10,944 nucleotides of DNA from Solirubrobacterales bacterium (lineage in GTDB: Bacteria > Actinomycetota > Thermoleophilia > Solirubrobacterales > Solirubrobacteraceae), in contig QHBV01000256.1 in assembly GCA_003244035.1 (NCBI GenBank), positions 9,530 to 20,473 on the forward strand, written 5' to 3'. Positions 4,939-10,944 of the stretch are shown here, piece by piece. Numbering within the stretch: position 1 is the first letter of the stretch; each line of letters opens with the position of its first letter. The position numbers and the translations under genes were made by a program. The notes beneath the pieces were generated by a model, which saw only the letters and a list, made by a program, of their open reading frames with translations, was not told the origin of the DNA and did not search any database.

Positions 4939-6268
4939 GCGGTGGGAGCGCGAACGACTCGTCCTGCCGGCAGATCGCCCGCCACACGCGCTCGATCTGC
5001 TCCTCCCAGCCGAAGCGGCGCACCTGCACGAGCCCGGCGGCGGCAATCCGCGCGCGGAGCTCGGCATCCTCGACCAGGCGGCCGAGCCGCTCAGCGGTGG
5101 CGCTCGGCAGCGGCGGGGTCAGCAGGCAGTTCTCGCCGTCGCGCATGAGCCACTGTGTCGCCGGGTTGACGTTGGAGACCGTGGCCATCCCCGAGGCCAT
5201 GAACTCGAGCGGCTGATAGCTGGGGTGCTTGGTGTGCATGAAGACCAAGCCGATGTCGCAGCTGCGATACAGCGCGGCGACCTCGTCGAGCGAGGAGAGC
5301 ACGCCGAGGTTGCGAATCTGGCCATGCAGTCCGAGCTGGCCGGGGTTCCACGTCTCCCCCGCGCAGACGATCTCCACGCGCTCGCGGTAGGTGCGCTTGA
5401 GCTTCGTCAGCGCCGCAATCCCGAGCCCGAAGGCGTTGCGCGGTGAGCCGGGGCGTGCGTAGAAGAAGACGCGGAGCGGCTCTCCCGGCGCTCGCGGCGC
5501 AGGCGGCGGATGGTACCGGTCGAGATCCACCGCCGGGACGAACGAGACCGCGGGGTTGTCGTATGACCGGTAGAGATCGGCCAGGCCGGGGGTGTTGACG
5601 ATCCCTGGCAGCCCGAACCGATAGGTAGCCTCCGCCAGTGCCGAGGCAGCCCCAGCCGGGTAGAACTGGGGCTCGTTGTCCTGGACGAAGTAGAGCTTCG
5701 ACCGCGCCCGGCGCAGGTGCATGACGGGATACGCGCTAGACCACAGCGTCGCGATCGCGGCGTCGCAGGGCGGCAGCTCTTCCAGGCTGCACGCCGACGA
5801 GGTGAAGGTGGCGGCCGCGAGCGAGGGAAACGCGCCGGCGACCCTGGACGCCATGCCGGCGACGGCACCCGGCGCCACGTCGTAGCAGTGGAAGCGATTC
5901 TCCACGTCATGCGCGCGGGCGAAGTGCTCGGCGAAGCGAAGCAGCGTGTGGACGCCCCCGAAGTACGCATGGCGGAAGTAGGGAAGGAACCACTGAATCG
6001 AGTCGACTTGAAATGGGGCCGCGCGCTGGTAGCGCTCGATCAGCCGCGCATTGGCGGCCAGCACGTCCTCGGTCAGGTCGAACGCACCCGAGAGGGCCAG
6101 CTGGTCGGACTCGCTCAGCAGCGATTCGTCGTCGGCGAGGTTGCGCCGGCGGCGGCGGGCGCGGAAGTACGCATAGCCGACCTCGGTCGGCCCCCGTTGC
6201 ACGATGCTCCAGATGTGCCGGCGGCGGACGCTGCCGAATCGCGCCATCGTCCCCTCCGGAACCGTCAT
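4901..6268 (-). CDS. GT4-type glycosyltransferase, WsaF rhamnosyltransferase-like
   Basis: This 455-aa cytoplasmic glycosyltransferase has no membrane segments. The N-terminal part has a FGGVHTLLRFAEHFA segment (103-117), and the domain junction carries LYFVQDNEPQFYPAG (192-206) followed by ALAEATYRFG. The C-terminal Rossmann-like domain begins FYARPGSPRNAFGLGI (269-284) and carries PSYQPLEFMASGMATVSN (349-366), where Glu355 occupies the donor-binding position of GT4 enzymes. The VQD.EP.FYP and ARP.SPRNAF signatures match WsaF, a rhamnosyltransferase of S-layer glycan synthesis. The rhamnose donor is inferred from this resemblance. The ATG at 6266-6268 overlaps the preceding gene's stop (ATGA). 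A second ATG at 6245-6247, seven codons in, has an even better ribosome site (GGAGGGG), so the real product may be 448 aa. It is the last gene of the leftward operon and overlaps the permease gene tail to tail. Confidence 0.9.
   Translation of the reverse strand: MTVPEGTMARFGSVRRRHIWSIVQRGPTEVGYAYFRARRRRRNLADDESLLSESDQLALSGAFDLTEDVLAANARLIERYQRAAPFQVDSIQWFLPYFRHAYFGGVHTLLRFAEHFARAHDVENRFHCYDVAPGAVAGMASRVAGAFPSLAAATFTSSACSLEELPPCDAAIATLWSSAYPVMHLRRARSKLYFVQDNEPQFYPAGAASALAEATYRFGLPGIVNTPGLADLYRSYDNPAVSFVPAVDLDRYHPPPAPRAPGEPLRVFFYARPGSPRNAFGLGIAALTKLKRTYRERVEIVCAGETWNPGQLGLHGQIRNLGVLSSLDEVAALYRSCDIGLVFMHTKHPSYQPLEFMASGMATVSNVNPATQWLMRDGENCLLTPPLPSATAERLGRLVEDAELRARIAAAGLVQVRRFGWEEQIERVWRAICRQDESFALPPLTAPLRSAAPRG
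6251..6257 (-). promoter_or_regulatory. Strong internal ribosome site, alternative start of the WsaF-like gene
   Basis: On the minus strand, GGAGGGG lies three bases before the ATG at 6245-6247. The upstream ATG at 6266-6268 has only GGAG (6274-6277), but it overlaps the previous stop codon. The two starts differ by seven residues (MTVPEGT), and the sequence alone does not settle which is used. Confidence 0.5.
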
Positions 6269-7875
6269 CGAAGCTCCGCCGGCCCGCGCAGGGCGCAGTC
6301 GGTCGAACGCAGTGTCAGGTTCGGGTTGTAGAAGGGATCGCCCACCGTGCGGAAGTCTCCATAGCTGCGCTCGGATGCTACGAAGTCGCCGGGATCGATG
6401 TGGGCGCCCCGCGAGCGCGATTCGTCGTGCACCAGCTTTGCGTGCGGCACGCACAGGCTGCGGTGACCGGCCATCGTCAGGCGCAGGCACAGGTCGACGT
6501 CGTTGCCCGCGACCACGAACGACTCGTCGAATCCGCCTGCCGCGAGGAACTTCTCGCGCTGCACCATCATGCAGGCAGCCGTGACCGCGAGCCAGTTGCG
6601 GGTCCCGCCGGCGGCGCGGCCGAATGGCGTCTCGGTATCCGGCGCGAGACCGGCGAACGGATGACCGGCGTAGCCGTGCAGGCCTAATGCGGCACCCGCG
6701 TGCTGGATGGTGCCGTCGGGGTAGAGCAGCAGCGGCGCGACCGCTCCGACCTCTGCGCGTAGCGCCTCCTCGAGCAGGGTTTCCACCCAAGCTGGATCGA
6801 TCACCTCGGTATCGTTGTTGAGGAACACGAGCACGTCCGCGCTCGAGCTGGCCGCGGCGCGGTTGTTCAGCACCGCGAAGTGAAACGGCCGCGGATCCCG
6901 GATGACACGAACCCGCCGATGCGCCGAGAGACCCCGCACGAGCTCGGCCGTCTCGGCCGCGCACGAGCCGTTATCGACCAGTGCGAGCGCCAGATGCTCG
7001 TAGTGGGTCCGCGCCAGCAACGAGACGACGCAGCGCGCGAGCAGCTCGGGGCGGTCGCGGAAGCACACGATCGCCTCGACGCTCGGCTCGCCGGGATGCG
7101 CGCGCCGCACCCTGCGCACCGAGCCGACCGGCTCGACCCGCGCCGCCGGATCGAAGCGTGCGAGCAGCCGCTGCACCTCGCGAGGGGCGAGTGAGGCCAG
7201 CTGCGCACGGGGGACGGCCGCGCGGTGGCAGAGCATCAGCGGAACGTGGGCATGGTGCTCCGAGGCGCGGCCGGCGAGCGCCAGCGCGAGCTGGTGGCGC
7301 CAGCCAGGCCCGCTGGTCAGCTCGCGGCAGAGCGGACCTGCGCGTTCGCGGGCCACGAGCAGCAGCGGGCCGCTGTCGTCGCACGCGAGCCAGCGGTCGG
7401 GCGAGGGCCCAGGTCGAAGGCGCGGCGCGCGCCGACGGCCTTGGGCGTCTAGCTCATCCTCATCGCAGGTGATCACCGCCGCATCGGGCGCGAGCGTCAC
7501 GGCCTGGCCGAGCCGTTCCAGCGCCAACGGCGCGAGCTCGTCGCCCGCGCGGACGAGCACGACTCGCGCGGCGCGGGAGCAGGCGAGGGCTGCGTGGAGC
7601 TCGCCTTCCAGCAGGTCCGCGGGGGCGAGGCTGCCGGCGGTGAGCGACGCCCGGGTGCGCGCCACCGCCGCCTCGTCCCCCGACTCGATCCAGACCACCA
7701 GCGGCGCCGCGCGGACCGACGCGTCGCGCACGATTGGAACCTGTGCGAACCGGTGCGCGCGCGCGCAGGAGGCGAGCGCGGGCTCGACATCTTGCAGATA
7801 GGTGACCCACGCCTCGGCGGCGCCGGCACGGCGCAGCCGGCGCCGCCAGCGGAGCGCCGGGCGGCCCGGGGTCAT
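6265..7875 (-). CDS. GT2 family glycosyltransferase with degenerate N-terminal domain
   Basis: This 536-aa enzyme lacks obvious membrane segments and probably acts at the cytoplasmic face on lipid-linked glycan. The C-terminal GT-A domain (about 263-536) has the nucleotide-binding start EAIVCFRDRPELLARCVVSL, DNG (301-303), the metal-binding FLNNDTE (351-357), a PDGTIQHAG acceptor-side segment (386-394) and GNDVDLCLRL (457-466) with the catalytic acid region. Residues about 55-215 look like a second, degenerate GT2 domain. It keeps a CDEDELDAQGRR segment (137-148) resembling the YSDEDK motif of related proteins, but shows no ED-type catalytic loop. This two-part layout is familiar in O-antigen and surface-glycan GT2 proteins. 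Both ends overlap neighbours by ATGA (7872-7875 and 6265-6268). No Shine-Dalgarno precedes its ATG, so translation probably depends on the upstream gene. Donor and acceptor are unknown. Confidence 0.9.
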   Translation of the reverse strand: MTPGRPALRWRRRLRRAGAAEAWVTYLQDVEPALASCARAHRFAQVPIVRDASVRAAPLVVWIESGDEAAVARTRASLTAGSLAPADLLEGELHAALACSRAARVVLVRAGDELAPLALERLGQAVTLAPDAAVITCDEDELDAQGRRRAPRLRPGPSPDRWLACDDSGPLLLVARERAGPLCRELTSGPGWRHQLALALAGRASEHHAHVPLMLCHRAAVPRAQLASLAPREVQRLLARFDPAARVEPVGSVRRVRRAHPGEPSVEAIVCFRDRPELLARCVVSLLARTHYEHLALALVDNGSCAAETAELVRGLSAHRRVRVIRDPRPFHFAVLNNRAAASSSADVLVFLNNDTEVIDPAWVETLLEEALRAEVGAVAPLLLYPDGTIQHAGAALGLHGYAGHPFAGLAPDTETPFGRAAGGTRNWLAVTAACMMVQREKFLAAGGFDESFVVAGNDVDLCLRLTMAGHRSLCVPHAKLVHDESRSRGAHIDPGDFVASERSYGDFRTVGDPFYNPNLTLRSTDCALRGPAELR

Positions 7876-10589
7876 GCGCGCGCGGAGCGGAGCGGGCTAA
7901 ATCCGGTCCTTGGGGCGGAAGTGCGCCGGATCCGGTAGACCACGATCCGCTCCTTGAAGCCGGTGAAGGTGGCAAGCGGGGTGGAGCTGGCGATCAGGCG
8001 GTAGAGGGCGGGGACAGGCGGAGGCCGCTCGGTGCGGCTGGTGTAGGTGATCACGTAGTCGGCGCGCGCGGCACACGCGGAGGCTCGCCAGCTGGGGCAG
8101 TAGGGCTGGGGGATCATGTTCGCCACATACTCCTCGGTGACGACCAGCGCACCGGACGGAATCTGCGCCGAGGCATATCTGCTCACCGCGACCAGCGCAT
8201 TGTCGTGACGCTCGGCGATGCGCTGCATGAAGGTCGCGAGGTTGGCGACGAGCACCGCCGCGAGCGTCGCGTACGCCGCTGGCCGCCAGGGGGGCCGGCG
8301 GCGCAGAAGGCCGACGAGCTCGGCAGAGATGTATGCGTACAGCGGGATCAGGATCATCACGAAGTAGTTCGAGAAGTGCAGCTGGATCGCCGCGAAGAAG
8401 ACGATCGCCGCCGCGGCCCACGCGTACAGGACGCTGTGCTCGAGGATGCGCGAGAGGGAACGGATCCGCAGCGCCTGCACCGCCCGCCCGAACACCAGTA
8501 CGATCCCGAGCGCAGCGCTGAGGATCGTCACGTAGAAGACGCCGTACTGCCCCAGGACCGCCCTGGCGGCCTGCCCGAGGGTCGAGACGGTCCCGCGAAC
8601 GTCGCCGATGCCGAGCGTCCGGTCGAACTGCACGCCCGTCTCCTGCCAGTAGACATGCCCGAAGGCCAACGTCATGCCGACGAGGTAGATGCACGCGACC
8701 GCGACTGCCGCACCCAGCATTACGAGGTGCTGGCGCTGATCGCGACGTATGAGCGCCCAGTGGAGCAGCACCGCCAGCACCAGGTAGCCGGCCACGTGCT
8801 TGAACACCACAGCAGCCCCGAGGCAGACCCCGGCGGCCAGGTAGGCCTCGATCCGGCGCGTCTGGACGGCCCGGCCGTAGAGCCAGATGGCGCCGACGCC
8901 CAGCACCATCAGCGTGTTCTCCATCCAGCTGATGCGACTGGAGTACACGATCCAGCCATCGGTGGCGACCAGCACCACCGGTAGCAGCGCGGCCCGACCG
9001 AGGAAGCGACGGCAGCAGCCGTAGAGGAGCGCCAGCGTGATCAGCGACATTCCCGCGGCAAGAAGCCGGGCCTTGGCGATCCCACTGCCGACGAGCGAGA
9101 ACCAGCCGCCCAGCAACAAGAAGTAGAACGGCGGGTGGTACAGGTAGGGTGGATTGGGCAGGCCGGACACCGGCTTGCCCAGCAGCCGCCCGCTCGCGGC
9201 GACGCTGGCTGCGATGTGTGTATAGACGGGCTCGTCCACCTCGAAGCCCGGCCGGCCGCTCAGCTGCCAGAAGCGCAGCAGCGCGGCCACCCCGACCACG
9301 CCGGCCAACGCAAGCGCCTCGCCCCGGCTCCGATGGCGGCCTGCGCGCGCCGGCTCCTCGGCGAGCGACAGCTCCAGTAGCGGGATGGTGGGCGTGAGCG
9401 GGGGTACCTCGGGCGTGGCTGCAGTTGCGGGTGCGCCCTGCAGAAGCGCACCCGGGAACAGCGCCGTGGCGGTCCGTCTCAGGCTCGCGCCGAGCGCGGC
9501 GAACAGGAGGCGCGCGCGCGCCCACGGGTTCGGCGCGCGCGCCGAGGGTCCCGCTCCCTGCGCCGGAGCAACCGAGGCGGTCCGGGGGCGTTCGAGCAGG
9601 CCCCTTGTCAGGCCGGCCACGAACGCGCTGCCCAGCACGAACGTCGTGAGCGGGAAGGTGACGGCCACGGCTCGGCGCGCAGCAGCGGCCGATGCGAGCG
9701 CCAGGACCAGCGCGCAGGCCGCCGCCACGGCCGCGACAACCACCGGCCCCACGGTTACCGCGAGCGCCGCGGACGCCAGCGCTGCCCCGTAGCAGGCCAC
9801 CAGCTGCCGGCCGCGCCGAAGCGAGAGGCGACAGTGAGGTTGACTCCGCAGGTACTGGGCGCAGCCCCGGCCCGAGCGCAGGTACTCGCCGATCAGCGGA
9901 CGGAAGCCCCGGCGATGGTGATGGCGTGCGGCGAGCAGCCGCGTGCAGAGGATCAGGTGACCCCGATCGACGATCCGCCGAAACCAGTCGTAGTCCTCGT
10001 AGGCGAAAGTGAACGTTTCGTCAAAGCCGCCGGTGTCCTCGAACGTCGCGCGATTCACCAGCACGTTCGCCGTGACCGGCGGCTTGCGGCGCCACCGGCC
10101 GAAGCTGTCCGCGTCGAGCCGGTAGGCGGCGTCCATGCGCGGGGTCTTGCTGGCAAGCCTGTTGGCATCGACGTACAGGCCCCAGTAGCCGGGCTCGATG
10201 CTCTCGATCGGTCCGGCGACGACATCCCAGCTACACCGCAGCAGTGCGACCCCCGTCGAGACCCAGTTCGCCGCCGGCACCACGTCGGAGTCGCACAGCC
10301 CAAGCACCTCACCGCGTGCCCGAGCAAGCCCGATGTTGCGCTTCACAGCCGGTGTATCGCGGCCGGGCGGCAACTCGATCTCCAGCGCCCTGACGGCGCC
10401 GGACTGCAGCTCTGCTCCCAGCGCATCCCATGTGCGATCGCCAGCGGGACCGACGACGATCAGCTCGACCGTGCCGCCATAGTCCTGCCCGAGCAGGGCG
10501 GCCACCGTCGCGCCGATCGTAGCCTCGCTGTTCTTGACAGGAAGCACGACGCTGACCGTCGGCATCGGATCGCTCGGCGGGCTGGACAT
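7872..10589 (-). CDS. GT2-GT-C fusion glycosyltransferase
   Basis: This 905-aa membrane enzyme has two catalytic halves. Residues 10-230 are a GT2 domain: SVVLPVKNSEATI at the start, CDSDVVP with DSD at 100-102, GGFDE (187-191) and YEDYDWFRR (197-205). Membrane segments follow (about 262-300 and 308-328). A Pro/Ala/Arg linker of about 95 residues (331-425) leads to a GT-C protein of the PMT/ArnT type: a first membrane helix (426-442), the extracytoplasmic FEVDEPVYTH loop with catalytic-type D452/E453, YHPPFYFLLL (484-493), SRISWMENTL (551-560), about ten further helices, and a soluble C-terminal tail with Cys831 and Cys839. GT-C enzymes use polyprenyl-phosphate sugars on the outer face. One chain thus carries a cytoplasmic and an external transferase. 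No stop or Met occurs near the linker, so this looks like a true fusion. The ribosome site is weak (AGGA, close to the ATG at 10587-10589). It is the first gene of the operon. Confidence 0.9.
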   Translation of the reverse strand: MSSPPSDPMPTVSVVLPVKNSEATIGATVAALLGQDYGGTVELIVVGPAGDRTWDALGAELQSGAVRALEIELPPGRDTPAVKRNIGLARARGEVLGLCDSDVVPAANWVSTGVALLRCSWDVVAGPIESIEPGYWGLYVDANRLASKTPRMDAAYRLDADSFGRWRRKPPVTANVLVNRATFEDTGGFDETFTFAYEDYDWFRRIVDRGHLILCTRLLAARHHHRRGFRPLIGEYLRSGRGCAQYLRSQPHCRLSLRRGRQLVACYGAALASAALAVTVGPVVVAAVAAACALVLALASAAAARRAVAVTFPLTTFVLGSAFVAGLTRGLLERPRTASVAPAQGAGPSARAPNPWARARLLFAALGASLRRTATALFPGALLQGAPATAATPEVPPLTPTIPLLELSLAEEPARAGRHRSRGEALALAGVVGVAALLRFWQLSGRPGFEVDEPVYTHIAASVAASGRLLGKPVSGLPNPPYLYHPPFYFLLLGGWFSLVGSGIAKARLLAAGMSLITLALLYGCCRRFLGRAALLPVVLVATDGWIVYSSRISWMENTLMVLGVGAIWLYGRAVQTRRIEAYLAAGVCLGAAVVFKHVAGYLVLAVLLHWALIRRDQRQHLVMLGAAVAVACIYLVGMTLAFGHVYWQETGVQFDRTLGIGDVRGTVSTLGQAARAVLGQYGVFYVTILSAALGIVLVFGRAVQALRIRSLSRILEHSVLYAWAAAAIVFFAAIQLHFSNYFVMILIPLYAYISAELVGLLRRRPPWRPAAYATLAAVLVANLATFMQRIAERHDNALVAVSRYASAQIPSGALVVTEEYVANMIPQPYCPSWRASACAARADYVITYTSRTERPPPVPALYRLIASSTPLATFTGFKERIVVYRIRRTSAPRTGFSPLRSARA
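9509..9543. repeat. Two alternating CG tracts at the fusion linker
   Basis: GGCGCGCGCGCGCCC (9509-9523) and GGCGCGCGCGCC (9532-9543) lie 8 bases apart and can pair with each other. They fall in codons about 349-361, in the low-complexity linker between the GT2 and GT-C halves. Alternating CG tracts are prone to Z-form DNA and recombination. In DNA this GC-rich they may simply encode Ala-Arg. Confidence 0.5.
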
Positions 10590-10888
10590 AGTCCTAGACG
10601 AGCTTCAGCCGTCCGGGTGTTGGCGCCATGCCGGCGCGATCGGCAGGGTAAGGTGGCCGCGGCGCGCCGCGGCATAAAGCAAGGGACACGTGCCGGTCAT
10701 CTGTCGTCGTCGAGTCGAACGTGGTGCTGCACCCCCGTTGCCCTTCGACCCTGCCTGGGAGACTCGAAGCGATCTTGGTGCCGAGGGAATCGTATCGAGG
10801 CTCGATCTCTCCGCGCACGCCGGCATACCAGCCCGCCGCAGGGCGAGCGCTTGTCGCGGCAAGCCCTTGCCATACTTGCGCTCCCCTC
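10590..10888. other. Intergenic region between the glycosyltransferase operon and tRNA-Asp
   Basis: This region of 299 bases separates the leftward operon from the rightward tRNA gene. Open frames on both strands are Arg-rich shadows without ribosome sites or recognisable domains, and one of them runs into the tRNA. It should contain the operon promoter, but I see no convincing -35/-10 pair on the minus strand. On the plus strand CATACT (10871-10876) resembles a -10 for the tRNA, without a well-spaced -35. A small dyad GGCAAG-CC-CTTGCC (10858-10871) overlaps it. Confidence 0.5.
10656..10673. promoter_or_regulatory. Perfect 18-bp GC palindrome upstream of the glycosyltransferase operon
   Basis: GCCGCGGCGCGCCGCGGC is identical on both strands. 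It ends 66 bases before the ATG of the fusion glycosyltransferase. The position suits an operator or a leader hairpin for the operon. A chance palindrome in very GC-rich DNA is also possible. Confidence 0.35.

Positions 10889-10944
<56 letters not shown>

Noticed and set aside
4003..5067. A 354-aa minus-strand open frame opposite the permease.
   Set aside because: It is Arg/His/Glu/Gln-rich without domains and lies antisense to a well-recognised permease. It is a codon-bias shadow.
6269..6964. A longer N-terminus for the WsaF-like gene, starting at 6964.
   Set aside because: It would run in another frame through the catalytic domain of the GT2 gene on the same strand. The extra residues are low-complexity Arg/Gly/Ala, and the ATGA overlap at 6265-6268 gives a natural start.
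8205..8984. A 259-aa plus-strand open frame opposite the GT-C half.
   Set aside because: It is highly charged (Arg/Asp/His/Glu) with no recognisable motif, which is typical antisense composition opposite a GC-rich membrane protein gene.

Overview
The window is very GC-rich actinobacterial-type DNA. The secreted proteins suggest class Thermoleophilia (Solirubrobacterales or relatives): short collagen-like proteins with a 'NAG.VDGF.ASSSPRP..LLAL' module, and a small Cys-paired secreted beta protein ending in CDSGKVTW-like sequence. I recognise these from memory and ran no search, so the taxonomic assignment is an inference.

Layout. (1) Positions 1-2731, minus strand: four genes for secreted or envelope proteins. 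In transcription order these are two paralogous collagen-like proteins (2078-2731 and 1375-2049), a small secreted all-beta protein (803-1321), and a Gln/Asn-rich tandem-repeat secreted protein that runs off the left edge (1-428). The last gene has a good promoter candidate of its own (711-740) and a leader of about 275 nt with direct repeats and a strong hairpin. (2) Positions 2732-2869: a divergent intergenic region with a perfect 11-bp inverted repeat. (3) Positions 2870-4938, plus strand: a two-gene ABC exporter for surface glycan, with a Wzt-like ATPase carrying a C-terminal beta domain and a Wzm/TagG-like permease, overlapping by 4 bp. (4) Positions 4901-10589, minus strand: three glycosyltransferase genes transcribed toward the exporter. 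The first encodes a 905-aa fusion of a GT2 and a membrane GT-C enzyme, the second a GT2 enzyme and the third a WsaF-like GT4 enzyme. They are linked by two ATGA overlaps, and the last gene overlaps the 3' end of the permease gene by 38 bp. (5) Positions 10590-10888: a non-coding region with an 18-bp palindrome. (6) Position 10889 to the edge, plus strand: the 5' part of a tRNA-Asp gene.

Inferred function: regions 3 and 4 look like one cell-surface glycan locus. Cytoplasmic GT2 and GT4 enzymes would build a lipid-linked glycan, the ABC pair would move it across the membrane, and the GT-C half of the fusion would add sugars from a polyprenyl-phosphate donor on the outer face. Region 1 would supply secreted fibrous or repetitive proteins to the same envelope, but no link beyond proximity is visible.

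The items I would look at first are the Q/N repeat protein, which has exact Q-x3-[NQ]-x9-Q spacing in four consecutive repeats (curli-like but with different spacing), its long structured leader, and the GT2/GT-C fusion. No mobile elements, CRISPR arrays or recognisable defence genes were seen.
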